22,586 nucleotides of DNA from Deltaproteobacteria bacterium (GCA_030605675.1 JAUWHV010000036.1:1-22586), one strand, 5' to 3'. Positions 14,214 to 22,446 are shown, numbered from the stretch's first letter. Notes: a model not told the origin generated them from the letters alone. Made by a program: numbers and translations.

Positions 14214-15098
14214 ATGGCGGCACTGAAAGATATAAAGCTCAAGATAGTAGGTATAAAAAAGACCGCACAGATTACCCAGGCCATGAATATGGTGGCTGCG
14301 GCAAAGCTGCGCGGGGCTCAGCAACGCATGGAGGACTTCCGTCCCTATGCGGAGAAATTCTCCGGTGTCATGGGGGAGTTGGCAGGTGCGGGTGTCAATC
14401 CGGATGCCTTTCCGCTCATGGCAGCCAGGCCTGTGAAGAAGGTCATGCTGATAGTCGTGACCTCTGACAGGGGGTTATGCGGGTCCTTTAATGCCAACAT
14501 CCACAAGGTTGCTGGAAATTTCCTCAAAACCCAGCAGGAAGAGGGCCGTGAAGGCTGCCTTGCCTGTGTGGGAAAGAAGGGTAATGCCTTTTTTAAGAAG
14601 AAGCCGTTTGAGATACTCCACAGCAGCGTGGGCATCATGGACAAAATCCAGATGTTCAACGCGAGGCAGGTGGGCCAGGAGGTCATCAATCTGTTTCTTG
14701 AGGAAAGGGTGGATGAAGTCCAGTTGCTTTACGGGCGTTTTGTAAGCGTGGCGGTCCAGCGTCCCACCATGAATCGCATCCTGCCGATCAGCACAGAAGG
14801 CATGGAAGAGGCTGAGGGAGGAGGGGCTGAAGGCCCGAAGGCCACATATACTTATGAGCCTGATCCTGAAGAAATACTTAATCAGTTGTTGCCCATGTTC
14901 GTGAACGTACAGATTATGCATGCCATGCTGGAAACCGGGGCAAGCGAGCAGGCATCCCGTATGACCGCAATGGACAATGCTACCCGTGCATGTAAAGATA
15001 TGGTCGAGGATCTAACAATGGTCTACAACAAGGCCAGACAAGGTGCAATAACCGCGGAGCTTATGGATATCGTTGGCGGAGCCGAGGCCCTCAAGTAA
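14214..15098 (+). CDS. atpG: F0F1 ATP synthase subunit gamma
   Basis: Central rotor shaft inside the alpha3beta3 ring. The 294-aa product has the family's paired N- and C-terminal helices: MAALKDIKLKIVGIKKTAQITQAMNMVAAAKLR at the start and SRMTAMDNATRACKDMVEDLTMVYNKARQGAITAEL at the end, with SDRGLCGSFN in the middle domain. The length is normal (286-295). It starts 22 bases after atpA. Confidence 0.97.
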   Translation: MAALKDIKLKIVGIKKTAQITQAMNMVAAAKLRGAQQRMEDFRPYAEKFSGVMGELAGAGVNPDAFPLMAARPVKKVMLIVVTSDRGLCGSFNANIHKVAGNFLKTQQEEGREGCLACVGKKGNAFFKKKPFEILHSSVGIMDKIQMFNARQVGQEVINLFLEERVDEVQLLYGRFVSVAVQRPTMNRILPISTEGMEEAEGGGAEGPKATYTYEPDPEEILNQLLPMFVNVQIMHAMLETGASEQASRMTAMDNATRACKDMVEDLTMVYNKARQGAITAELMDIVGGAEALK

Positions 15099-15165
15099 GG
15101 GTGATGGGCCGTTAGAGAAAAATATTCGGCGCCTATTTAAGGCGTCCGGGGAGGTAGGAAGATAA

Positions 15166-16587
15166 ATGGCTAGTGAAACTGCAGCAAATATGGGGAAGAT
15201 ATCTCAGGTCATCGGTGCTGTTGTCGATGTGGAGTTTGAACCTGGGGCAATACCGCCTATTCTAAACGGTCTCTTTGTCACCAATCCAGCCATAAGTGAT
15301 GAGGAGGAGAACCTGGTCCTTGAGGTTGCCCAGCACCTTGGTGACAACATGGTGCGTACGATTGCTATGGATACCACGGACGGGCTGGTCCGTGCCATGC
15401 CGGTGAGGGATACGGGTGATCCCATAAGGATTCCTGTCGGCAAGCCGACATTGGGCCGGATTATGAATGTGGTAGGCTGGCCGGTCGATGGATTAGGGCC
15501 GGTTGACGACAGTGTGACAGCACCTATTCACCGTAAATGTCCGGACTTTGTTGAGCAGGATACCACTGTCAATGTCCTTGAGACCGGTGTGAAGGTCATG
15601 GATTTGCTGGTTCCTTTCCCTCGTGGCGGCAAGATGGGTCTCTTCGGCGGTGCAGGTGTTGGAAAGACCGTTATCATGATGGAGATGATCCACAACATCG
15701 CCATGCAGCACGGTGGTATTTCAGTCTTCTGCGGCGCTGGTGAGCGTACCCGTGAAGGAAACGACTTATACCACGAAATGAAGGATTCAGGGGTCTTGCC
15801 CAAGGCCGCGCTGATCTATGGCCAGATGACAGAGCCTCCGGGGGCAAGGGCAAGGATCGGCCTTACCGGGCTTACGGCGGCAGAGTACTTCCGTGATGAG
15901 GAAGGCCAGGATGTGCTTTTCTTCATAGATAATATATTCCGGTTCACCCAGGCCGGTTCCGAGGTGTCGGCGCTGCTTGGCCGCATCCCCTCTGCAGTGG
16001 GCTACCAGCCCACACTGGCTACAGACCTTGGTACGTTGCAGGAGCGGATCACCTCTACGAACAAGGGTTCCATCACGGCTGTTGAGTGCGTGTATGTGCC
16101 GGCTGACGACTTGACTGACCCGGCACCAGCCACTACTTTTGCTCACCTTGACGGTACTGTGGTCCTTTCGCGGCAGATTACAGAGCTTGGTATTTACCCT
16201 GCTGTGGACCCGTTGGATTCCACGTCCCGTATTCTTGATCCCAGTATCGTGGGAGAAGAGCACTATAAGGTGTCAAGAATGCTTCAGGTGACCCTGCAGA
16301 AATACAAAGACCTTCAGGACATCATCGCAATTCTGGGTATGGACGAGCTCTCGGATGAGGACAAGCTCACGGTCCAGAGGGCACGCAGGGCCCAGAGGTT
16401 CCTCTCCCAGCCCTTCTTCGTGGCTGAGACCTTTACCGGTATGCCGGGCAAGTATCTGAAGGTCGAAGATACGGTCCGGGCGTTTGGAGAGATCCTGGAG
16501 GGTAAACACGACGAACTGCCTGAGGCGGCATTCTATATGGTAGGCGGTATAGAAGATGCCATGGAAAAGGCAGCCAAGTTGGCATAA
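15166..16587 (+). CDS. atpD: F0F1 ATP synthase subunit beta
   Basis: Catalytic subunit that makes or hydrolyses ATP. The 473-aa product is intact: Walker A GGAGVGKT (161-168), GERTREGND (192-200) with the catalytic Glu, Walker B region VLFFIDNIFRFTQAGSEVSALLGR, and the DELSD loop (DELSDEDKL). A GGAGGT ribosome binding site stands before ATG 15166. The 67-base gap after atpG contains a small hairpin (CGCC-TATTTAA-GGCG) close to this ribosome binding site, which could tune beta-subunit translation. Confidence 0.98.
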   Translation: MASETAANMGKISQVIGAVVDVEFEPGAIPPILNGLFVTNPAISDEEENLVLEVAQHLGDNMVRTIAMDTTDGLVRAMPVRDTGDPIRIPVGKPTLGRIMNVVGWPVDGLGPVDDSVTAPIHRKCPDFVEQDTTVNVLETGVKVMDLLVPFPRGGKMGLFGGAGVGKTVIMMEMIHNIAMQHGGISVFCGAGERTREGNDLYHEMKDSGVLPKAALIYGQMTEPPGARARIGLTGLTAAEYFRDEEGQDVLFFIDNIFRFTQAGSEVSALLGRIPSAVGYQPTLATDLGTLQERITSTNKGSITAVECVYVPADDLTDPAPATTFAHLDGTVVLSRQITELGIYPAVDPLDSTSRILDPSIVGEEHYKVSRMLQVTLQKYKDLQDIIAILGMDELSDEDKLTVQRARRAQRFLSQPFFVAETFTGMPGKYLKVEDTVRAFGEILEGKHDELPEAAFYMVGGIEDAMEKAAKLA

Positions 16588-16690
16588 TGACTCTGTTGGC
16601 CGATGAGGCTGAAGAGTAATAGCATCGTACAGCGAATAACCCGACTCCGGGCGGTTGTGAAGTCACGGACGCGGGTCTAGGGAAAAGTAA

Positions 16691-17101
16691 ATGGCAAATA
16701 AGATACTTCTGGAAGTAGTGACGCCCTCGAAGTTGTTGGTGAGTGAGGAGGTTGAGCTGGCTACCGCACCTGGTGCGGATGGTGTGTTCGGTGCGATGGC
16801 AAATCACTCTCCTTTGTTGGCCACGCTTAAGATAGGTGAGATGCATTATCTCAATGAAGGAAATACGGTCAGCATTGCTTTAAGCGGCGGTTTCTGCGAT
16901 GTGTCGAACAACCGCATGACCGTGCTGGCTGAGAGCGCTGAAATAGGCGCGGAAATCGACGTGGAAAGGGCCCTCAGGGCCAAGGAGAGGGCTGAGCGCA
17001 GATTGCAGGAGGCTGAGGCACGAAAGGAAGAAATTGACCTTGCGCGTGTCCAGGCAGCCATGGCAAGGGCGCTTACAAGGATCCGGATAGCGGGTCAATA
17101 G
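16691..17101 (+). CDS. atpC: F0F1 ATP synthase subunit epsilon
   Basis: Rotor subunit that couples gamma to the c-ring and can inhibit ATP hydrolysis. The 136-aa product has the N-terminal beta sandwich (ILLEVVTPSKLLVSEEVELATAPGADGVFGAMANHSPLLATLK) and the C-terminal two-helix part rich in Glu, Arg and Ala. The 103-base gap to atpD is the largest in the operon. It contains nested short inverted repeats (AACCCG with CGGGTC, around GTGA-AG-TCAC). The gene is the last of the operon and is followed by a terminator. atpB and atpE are not here. Confidence 0.95.
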   Translation: MANKILLEVVTPSKLLVSEEVELATAPGADGVFGAMANHSPLLATLKIGEMHYLNEGNTVSIALSGGFCDVSNNRMTVLAESAEIGAEIDVERALRAKERAERRLQEAEARKEEIDLARVQAAMARALTRIRIAGQ

Positions 17102-17139
17102 ATTCAACACCGCAAATTAATGACATAGTTCCGTACTAA

Positions 17140-17166
17140 GGGGCAAGCCGCGCGTTTGCCCTTTTT
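17140..17166 (+). terminator. Intrinsic terminator of the atp operon
   Basis: GGGCAA (17141-17146) pairs with TTGCCC (17156-17161) around a GC-rich loop and is followed at once by TTTTTATTT. It separates atpC from the GlmU-like gene. Confidence 0.8.
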
Positions 17167-17187
17167 ATTTCATTAGGATCTCTTCCC

Positions 17188-18207
17188 ATGATAGAAAATT
17201 CCGTTTCAGAGGGCAATCGGCCCTGGGCATCTATTATACTTTCAGCAGGCAAGGGAACCAGGATGAAATCAGAGATCCCGAAGGTAATGCATCACCTACT
17301 TGGAAAGCCCCTTATCGGACATGTCCTGGGCCTGTTAAGGAATCTGGATATTGCTTCCAGGGTCGTAGTAACTGGTCATGGCAGCGACCTTGTTAGAGAT
17401 TATCTGACAGAGTACGATGTTAATCTGGTAGTGCAGGAGCAGCAGCTCGGCACAGGCCATGCGGCATTGTGTGCAAAGGCGGCTTTGGGAGAGTTCTGTG
17501 GCAATGTTTTGATCATTTGTGGTGATACGCCTTTAGTGAAAGAAAGTACTCTTGCCTCTTTCATGGAAGATCATGCAAGTTCCGGAAGGATTCTCTCTTT
17601 ACTGACTGCGCACCTGAAAGATCCAGGCGGATACGGTCGGGTGCTCAGGTCTGTGTCAGAAGGGGCTCAAATTCAAGGAATAGTCGAAGAGAAGGATGCC
17701 ACAGAGGCCCAGAGACTGCTAACTGAGATAAATACAGGAATATATGCAGTTGATTCGGTTTTTTTATTTGATGCCCTTGATGCTGTTGGCTGCGATAACT
17801 TTCAGGGGGAGTACTATTTGACCGATATAGTGAGTATAGCGGTGTCTAAGGACGTATCCGTTGGGGCTGTCAGTGCTGCTGCTGAGGATGAGGCATGGGG
17901 AGTCAATTCGAGGATGGACCTTGCCAGGGCGGAGACTATTTTGTTGGATAGGATAAGAAAAGGTTGGATGGAATTCGGGGTGAGTTTCGAGCTTTATGAA
18001 TCTGTCTATATAGAGCCGGATGTCATGCTGTCCCAGGACGTCACAATCGGTCCCCATGTGGTCCTTAAGGGATGGACAACAGTGGGCAAAGGGGCAAAAC
18101 TAGGTGCCTTCAGTTATCTTGAAGGGGTGCAAGTGCCGCCAGGCAGCACAATACCTCCTTTCAGCAAGTTAATTAACATGCCCGGCCGGAGGGAATTCCA
18201 GGGTTAA
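17188..18207 (+). CDS. GlmU-like sugar-1-phosphate nucleotidyltransferase, shortened C-terminus
   Basis: The N-terminal domain matches the UDP-GlcNAc pyrophosphorylase half of GlmU: LSAGKGTRM (18-26), PKVMHHLLGKP, QEQQLGTGHAAL, ICGDTPL, GGYGRVL, IVEEKDA, EINTGIY and FQGEYYLTDIVS. It should therefore make UDP-GlcNAc or a related sugar nucleotide from a sugar 1-phosphate for wall or LPS synthesis. The protein is only 339 aa against about 450-460 for bifunctional GlmU. After the catalytic domain there are only a few hexapeptide turns (about 270-318), then a short tail that ends in a normal stop. The acetyltransferase active site (His, Tyr and Asn residues beyond about 360 in GlmU) is absent. No continuation of the beta-helix is visible in other frames downstream. 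A monofunctional enzyme is more likely than a recent truncation. ATG 17188 has AGGA about 10 bases upstream. Confidence 0.82.
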   Translation: MIENSVSEGNRPWASIILSAGKGTRMKSEIPKVMHHLLGKPLIGHVLGLLRNLDIASRVVVTGHGSDLVRDYLTEYDVNLVVQEQQLGTGHAALCAKAALGEFCGNVLIICGDTPLVKESTLASFMEDHASSGRILSLLTAHLKDPGGYGRVLRSVSEGAQIQGIVEEKDATEAQRLLTEINTGIYAVDSVFLFDALDAVGCDNFQGEYYLTDIVSIAVSKDVSVGAVSAAAEDEAWGVNSRMDLARAETILLDRIRKGWMEFGVSFELYESVYIEPDVMLSQDVTIGPHVVLKGWTTVGKGAKLGAFSYLEGVQVPPGSTIPPFSKLINMPGRREFQG

Positions 18208-18232
18208 CGCCTATTGCGGAAATTATTCACTG

Positions 18233-18253
18233 CAAAGCACGGATTGTGCTTTG
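18233..18253. other. Perfect stem-loop between the GlmU-like gene and zapB
   Basis: CAAAGCAC-GGATT-GTGCTTTG is an 8-bp perfect stem with a 5-base loop and no T-run. It lies 13 bases upstream of the zapB -35 box, so it could be an operator or a weak attenuator. Confidence 0.4.
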
Positions 18254-18265
18254 TGTCGTATGGGG

Positions 18266-18294
18266 TTGACGTATGCATAACCAGTGGGTTTAAT
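18266..18294 (+). promoter_or_regulatory. Candidate sigma-70-type promoter for zapB-zapA
   Basis: TTGACG (18266-18271), a 17-base spacer and TTTAAT (18289-18294), 24 bases before the zapB start. Both boxes are close to consensus and the spacing is ideal. Confidence 0.6.
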
Positions 18295-18318
18295 GTGTTT
18301 AAATATGGGAGATGGGAC

Positions 18319-18603
18319 ATGAGTGACCAGGAGCTTCATCTATTAGAAGAAAAAGTCGATAGTCTTTTAAGATATTGCGAACAATTGGTATCTGAGCGGG
18401 ATGATTTTCGCAGACAGACACAGGAACAGGCTTCACAGCTAAAGGAACTCGAAAATAAATTGGTCCGGTTTGAAGAAGAGAGGGAAAATGTTCGTCTTCG
18501 GGTTTCAGACCTCTTAGGTAAAATCGACCAGGTTGATACTTTTTCAAAGGGAACCGAGGATACTGATATAGCACGTCAAACTGCTATGCCTTTGGGCGTC
18601 TAG
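18319..18603 (+). CDS. zapB: Small coiled-coil protein, ZapB-like cell division factor
   Basis: A 94-aa product, almost entirely predicted coiled coil: ELHLLEEKVDSLLRYCEQL then heptad-like ERDDFRRQTQEQASQLKELE and a second charged helix up to about residue 70, then a disordered tail. This is the form of ZapB, which binds ZapA and bundles FtsZ filaments at the division site. The assignment rests on size, composition and the adjacent zapA, since coiled coils give weak sequence identity. ATG 18319 has GGGAG 7 bases upstream and lies just after a good promoter; a TTG at 18214 would place the promoter inside the gene and is rejected. Confidence 0.7.
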   Translation: MSDQELHLLEEKVDSLLRYCEQLVSERDDFRRQTQEQASQLKELENKLVRFEEERENVRLRVSDLLGKIDQVDTFSKGTEDTDIARQTAMPLGV

Positions 18604-18608
18604 ACAAA

Positions 18609-18893
18609 TTGGAAGCGACACAAATAAAATTTAACTTTTTTGGTCAGGTGTATGAACTGAAGGCCGATGATCCGGAGGTTGATGTCAAGGAAGTCGTAGA
18701 ATACGTTGAAGCGAAGGTTAGAGAACAGGAGACCTCAAACAAGGGCTTGGCCCCTCACAAGATGGTGGTTTTAGCCATGCTTAACGTAGGTAAGGACTAT
18801 ATATTAGCCAGGCATCAATTGAGGGAATTAAAAGAGACGGTCGTTAGCAAAACCAGTCGATTGGTTGCCAAAATTGATTCTGCAATGGATTAA
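18609..18893 (+). CDS. zapA: Cell division protein ZapA
   Basis: A cytoplasmic FtsZ-ring associated protein that cross-links FtsZ filaments. The 94-aa product (usual size 90-110) has the ZapA N-terminal beta-strand region QIKFNFFGQVYELKADDPE, the VVEYVEAKVRE segment and the helical MVVLAMLNVGKDYILA part, followed by a coiled-coil C-terminus. It starts with TTG 5 bases after the zapB stop. No ATG is available upstream of the conserved part, and the ribosome binding site is weak, so translation probably depends on zapB. The 6S RNA gene follows, as in many proteobacteria. Confidence 0.87.
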   Translation: MEATQIKFNFFGQVYELKADDPEVDVKEVVEYVEAKVREQETSNKGLAPHKMVVLAMLNVGKDYILARHQLRELKETVVSKTSRLVAKIDSAMD

Positions 18894-18894
18894 A

Positions 18895-18922
18895 TTGGCA
18901 GATCGTGGTATTGTAATAAAAT
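18895..18922 (+). promoter_or_regulatory. Candidate promoter of the 6S RNA
   Basis: TTGGCA (18895-18900), a 16-base spacer and TAAAAT (18917-18922), placed right behind the zapA stop. Predicted start is near 18929, about 15 bases before the closing stem of the RNA. Confidence 0.5.
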
Positions 18923-18943
18923 AGAAGAATTAATTTAAGTTTT

Positions 18944-19116
18944 TTCCCCTGCTGTGTTGGTGATTGGCAGAGTTTGTTGAGCCAACTCTCTTTACAAGGG
19001 GGTCTCCTCTCCGCATAGGGATGGAAGGAGAGAAATCTTTTTCCCGAATAGCGGATGAGACGCCCACCTGGCGTACCAGGTTCAATAGATTTTGTCGACA
19101 CGGCATAAGCGGGGGA
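18944..19116 (+). ncRNA. ssrS: 6S RNA
   Basis: 6S RNA binds housekeeping RNA polymerase by mimicking an open promoter. The locus directly after zapA is the classic place for ssrS. The ends can form a long stem: TTCCCC (18944-18949) with GGGGGA (19111-19116), then, after a 5-base bulge on the 3' side, ten continuous pairs of TGCTGTGTTG (18950-18959) with CGACACGGCA (19096-19105). Inside are a terminal hairpin (CTCTCC 19007-19012 with GGAGAG 19027-19032) and a 3'-side hairpin (ACCTGG-CGTA-CCAGGT, 19066-19081), similar in position to the small hairpin beside the 6S central bubble. The length (about 173-190 nt) fits. Exact ends are estimated. No covariance search was possible. Confidence 0.75.
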
Positions 19117-19578
19117 TTATGTAGGCTATAACCCCGTTCGGGTTCATATATATAAAACGGATATGGTAATAGGTTGCACATCCATGTGATGTGTTTAGGG
19201 AAAATTGAGCAACGGCCGGACCTGACTGCATGGTTAAAGGATGCCATAAAATTGGTTTGGAAATCCGGCCGGTATGCAATAATAGCTGGACTGTTTTAAC
19301 GAGGATTTTTTTAGCGAACAAAATTCTCTTAAATGAAAACTCGAAAAAAGCAAAGTTGATCATCTTAATTCGGGGCTTGGAAAAAGGCTTTGGGCTGATT
19401 CATAAGAGGGATGTTTTCTACCTGACGGGCCTTTAATAGTCACAGCACATTTTTTGGGTCGATCCCGGCCCGGATTTCAACCGCCTGCCAAAATCCGTAT
19501 GTAACCGTCATCAGACGCCCCACAAGGGAGCCGAGATGGGGTGTGGCCATCCTATATGGAAGGGAGGTGCCACCCATC
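19117..19578 (+). other. Long non-coding stretch / leader of rny with inverted repeats
   Basis: About 460 bases with no supported gene. A small hairpin (AACCC-CGTTC-GGGTT, near 19130-19144) may end the 6S transcript, although it lacks a T-run. CGGCCGGA (19213-19220) and TCCGGCCG (19264-19271) form a perfect 8-bp inverted repeat enclosing 43 bases, with a minor inner stem (ATGG with CCAT). A 68-codon open frame at 19230-19436 has no ribosome binding site and is not called. No convincing promoter was seen; rny may be read from here or from the 6S promoter. Confidence 0.4.
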
Positions 19579-21141
19579 ATGGAATTTTCTTACCTTTTAT
19601 TTTCGACCATTTTGGGCCTGTGTGTTGGCTTAGCTGCAGGCATATGGCTTACCAAGCGCAAGACTGTTGACACAGTTGATTCAATAAAAGAGGAAGTTGA
19701 GCGCTTAAAGAAAGATGCCCGGGCAGAGGCAGAGAGACTGCGCAAGGAAGCCAGGATCCAGGGACAGGAGGAAACATTTCAATTAAGAAAAGAGGCCGAG
19801 AAAGAGGTAAAGGAGTGGAAGGTCGAACTGCACAGTCAAGAAGGGCGTCTACAGCAAAAAGAGCAGCAGGTAAATCGCAAATATGAGCTGATTGACCACA
19901 AGGAAATTGAGGTCCTTGAGAAGGAAAAAGTATTACAGCAGTTAGAGCATACGCTTCAGGAAAAGGGAAAAGAGATAAATGTCCTGGTAAATAAACAGAG
20001 GGGCCAGCTTGAAAAGATAGCAGGCATGTCGGTTCAGGAGGCCAAGGACTGTCTGCTCGAGACATTAGAGGCAGATGTTAGACAGGACGCGGCTAAACTG
20101 ATTAAAAAGATAGAGACAGAGACCAAGGAGACTGCGGAGAAAAGGTCCAAGGAGATAATCTCGCTGGCAGTAGCCAGGTATGCAGGTGAATATATAGCTG
20201 AACGGACTGTTTCAGTTGTACATTTGCCTAGTGAAGAGATGAAAGGCCGTATAATAGGCCGGGAGGGTAGAAATATCCGGGCTATAGAGGCGGCTACCGG
20301 CATAGATCTCATCATTGATGATACTCCTGAAGCCGTTCTTTTGTCCGGTTTCAACTCAGTGCGTAGAGAAGTGGCCAGGATTGCCCTTGAGAGGCTGGTT
20401 GCTGATGGAAGAATTCACCCGGCCCGCATTGAAGAGGTGGTAAAAAAGGTAGAAAAAGAAATAGACAATACCATCCGGGAGACGGGAGAACAGGCTGCTT
20501 TTGATATTGGAGCCTATGGGATTCATGCTGAACTAATAAAGCTTTTGGGCAAGCTTCGTTTCCGCACCAGCTATGCCCAGAATGTATTGCAGCATTCTAT
20601 CGAGGTCGCTTTTCTTTGTGGGATAATGGCCTCTGAGTTGGGAGTCAACGTAAAGAAGGCAAAACGGGCCGGATTGCTTCATGACATCGGGAAGGCTGTG
20701 GACCATGAGGTGGAAGGACCGCATGCCATTATAGGTGCCGATCTGGCCAAGAAGTACGGTGAGTCTCAGGATATCGTACATGCCATTGCAGCACATCACG
20801 AAGATGTGAAACCGGATACAGTGATGGCGGTCCTTGTGCAGGCTGCGGACGCCCTTTCAGGAGCAAGGCCCGGGGCCAGGCGGGAAATGCTTGAGAGCTA
20901 TGTGCGGCGCCTGGAAGATTTGGAGGGTATTGCCAAATCATTTGCAGGTGTCAAGAAGTCCTATGCCATCCAGGCAGGCCGTGAAATACGCATAGTTGTT
21001 CTCAGTGACAAGGTGTCTGATGCAGAGACTCCGTTTCTATGTCGGGAGGTGGCTAAAAGGATAGAGAGTGAATTGAGTTATCCCGGTCAAATCAAGGTGA
21101 CCGTGATACGGGAGACCAGGGCCGTGGAATATGCGAAGTAA
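19579..21141 (+). CDS. rny: Ribonuclease Y
   Basis: Membrane-anchored endoribonuclease that starts mRNA decay. From ATG 19579 the protein is 520 aa, the usual length. Domains in order are an N-terminal membrane helix (about 3-24), a long coiled coil (about 30-200, Lys/Glu-rich), a KH RNA-binding domain (GRIIGREGRNIRAIE from about 222) and an HD phosphohydrolase domain whose metal pair is H368-D369 in LLHDIGKA, with VHAIAAHHED further on. All expected motifs are intact. AGGGAGG (19561-19567) precedes the start by 11 bases; a GTG at 19543 would add 12 residues before the membrane helix and is less likely. tyrS follows after 90 bases. Confidence 0.96.
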   Translation: MEFSYLLFSTILGLCVGLAAGIWLTKRKTVDTVDSIKEEVERLKKDARAEAERLRKEARIQGQEETFQLRKEAEKEVKEWKVELHSQEGRLQQKEQQVNRKYELIDHKEIEVLEKEKVLQQLEHTLQEKGKEINVLVNKQRGQLEKIAGMSVQEAKDCLLETLEADVRQDAAKLIKKIETETKETAEKRSKEIISLAVARYAGEYIAERTVSVVHLPSEEMKGRIIGREGRNIRAIEAATGIDLIIDDTPEAVLLSGFNSVRREVARIALERLVADGRIHPARIEEVVKKVEKEIDNTIRETGEQAAFDIGAYGIHAELIKLLGKLRFRTSYAQNVLQHSIEVAFLCGIMASELGVNVKKAKRAGLLHDIGKAVDHEVEGPHAIIGADLAKKYGESQDIVHAIAAHHEDVKPDTVMAVLVQAADALSGARPGARREMLESYVRRLEDLEGIAKSFAGVKKSYAIQAGREIRIVVLSDKVSDAETPFLCREVAKRIESELSYPGQIKVTVIRETRAVEYAK

Positions 21142-21146
21142 GGCAT

Positions 21147-21175
21147 GAATTTAGGAATTGCGAATTTAGGAATTG
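21147..21175 (+). repeat. Tandem 15-base repeat between rny and tyrS
   Basis: GAATTTAGGAATTG occurs twice (21147-21160 and 21162-21175), separated by one base. Each copy can be read as two 7-base parts, so it may be a slipped relative of the heptamer arrays. Confidence 0.6.
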
Positions 21176-21231
21176 AGGGATTATAATCAAAAAAGTACCT
21201 TTAATTTCTAAATTTAATACGGGTTACATAA

Positions 21232-22446
21232 ATGGAGCAGGATCTGAAAAGGGCCATGGAGCTCATTCATAGGGGAACTGTGAAGGTTCTTGATGAGAAT
21301 GAGCTGGAGGGTAAACTGAAAAGGGCCATTAAGACCGGCATACCCTTAAGGATCAAGGCTGGTTTTGATCCAACTGCCCCTGATCTGCACCTGGGACATA
21401 CCGTACTTATACAGAAGATGAAGCATTTCCAGGATCTTGGCCACCGTGTGATGTTCCTTATAGGGGATTTTACCGGTTTGATAGGAGATCCATCCGGAAA
21501 GTCCGAGACAAGGCCTCCTCTCACTCCTCAGCAGGTACAGGAGAATGCAGGGACATATAAGGAGCAGATTTTTAAGATTCTGGACCCGGAAAAGACTGAG
21601 GTTGTCTTTAACAGTGTGTGGATGCAGGAGATAAAGTCCATAGACATTATCCGCCTGTGTGCCAAGCATACTGTGGCCAGGATGCTTGAAAGGGATGATT
21701 TTAAGAAGCGCTTTCAGGCCCAAAAGCCCATAGGAATACATGAATTTATCTATCCCCTGATTCAGGGCTATGACTCTGTAGCCATAAAGGCGGACATTGA
21801 GCTTGGGGGCACTGACCAGACTTTTAACCTGTTGGTGGGGCGACACATACAAAAAGAGTACGGTCAGGAACCCCAGGTTGTAATAACCATGCCGCTTCTT
21901 GAAGGGTTGGACGGGGTCTGGAAGATGAGCAAGTCTCTGGGCAATTATATAGGGATTACCGAACCGCCTCAAGATATGTTTGGAAAGCTTATGTCCGTTT
22001 CAGATAATCTGATGTTCAGGTACTTTGAATTGCTGAGCAGCCTTGAGCTGGATGAGATAAAAGTGCTTAAGGACGGGATTGACGACGGTCATCTTCACCC
22101 CAAGGATGTGAAAGCACGGCTTGCACAGGAGCTTGTGGAAAGATTTCATGGCGCTCGGGCCGCAGGGGCTGCAAAAGCAGATTTTGAGGCCCAGTTCAGC
22201 AGGGGAGAGGTCCCTGATGACATTCCGGAGTTCAAGCTATCTCCAGACGAAAAGACAATCTATCTTCCCAGAGTTTTCAAAGAGGCCGGTCTTGTGGCAA
22301 GTACCTCTGACGCCAGACGACTTATCAAACAGGGTGCGGTCAGCATTAATGGCAACAAGGTGCAGTCTGAGGAAATTGAGGTCCAGGCGTCCCAAGCGGT
22401 CCTGAAGGTGGGTAAGAGAAGGTTCTTGCGAATTATGCCCCTGTGA
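21232..22446 (+). CDS. tyrS: Tyrosyl-tRNA synthetase
   Basis: Charges tRNA-Tyr with tyrosine. The 404-aa class I synthetase has the HIGH-type motif HLGH (53-56 in PDLHLGHTVLI), the GGTDQTFN tyrosine and tRNA-binding segment (192-199) and KMSKS (231-235). The C-terminal S4 domain is present (SDARRLIKQGAVSINGNKV). The length and motif set are normal for the TyrS type with HLGH and KMSKS. The start at ATG 21232 lacks a strong ribosome binding site. Nothing suggests a T-box leader: the 90-base gap upstream is too short and AT-rich. Confidence 0.96.
   Translation: MEQDLKRAMELIHRGTVKVLDENELEGKLKRAIKTGIPLRIKAGFDPTAPDLHLGHTVLIQKMKHFQDLGHRVMFLIGDFTGLIGDPSGKSETRPPLTPQQVQENAGTYKEQIFKILDPEKTEVVFNSVWMQEIKSIDIIRLCAKHTVARMLERDDFKKRFQAQKPIGIHEFIYPLIQGYDSVAIKADIELGGTDQTFNLLVGRHIQKEYGQEPQVVITMPLLEGLDGVWKMSKSLGNYIGITEPPQDMFGKLMSVSDNLMFRYFELLSSLELDEIKVLKDGIDDGHLHPKDVKARLAQELVERFHGARAAGAAKADFEAQFSRGEVPDDIPEFKLSPDEKTIYLPRVFKEAGLVASTSDARRLIKQGAVSINGNKVQSEEIEVQASQAVLKVGKRRFLRIMPL

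Noticed and set aside
13754..14284. Long minus-strand open frames opposite the atp genes
   Set aside because: They are antisense shadows of well-supported genes with strong family signatures and no ribosome binding sites of their own.
18208..18320. Frameshifted remainder of the acetyltransferase half of GlmU after the stop
   Set aside because: No hexapeptide-repeat pattern is visible in any frame downstream; the region holds a hairpin and the zapB promoter.
19230..19436. 68-codon open frame between the 6S RNA and rny
   Set aside because: No ribosome binding site, and it starts inside the inverted repeat; base composition looks non-coding.
21142..21231. T-box or other amino-acid responsive leader before tyrS
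   Set aside because: The gap is only 90 bases, AT-rich, with no T-box sequence or specifier stem.
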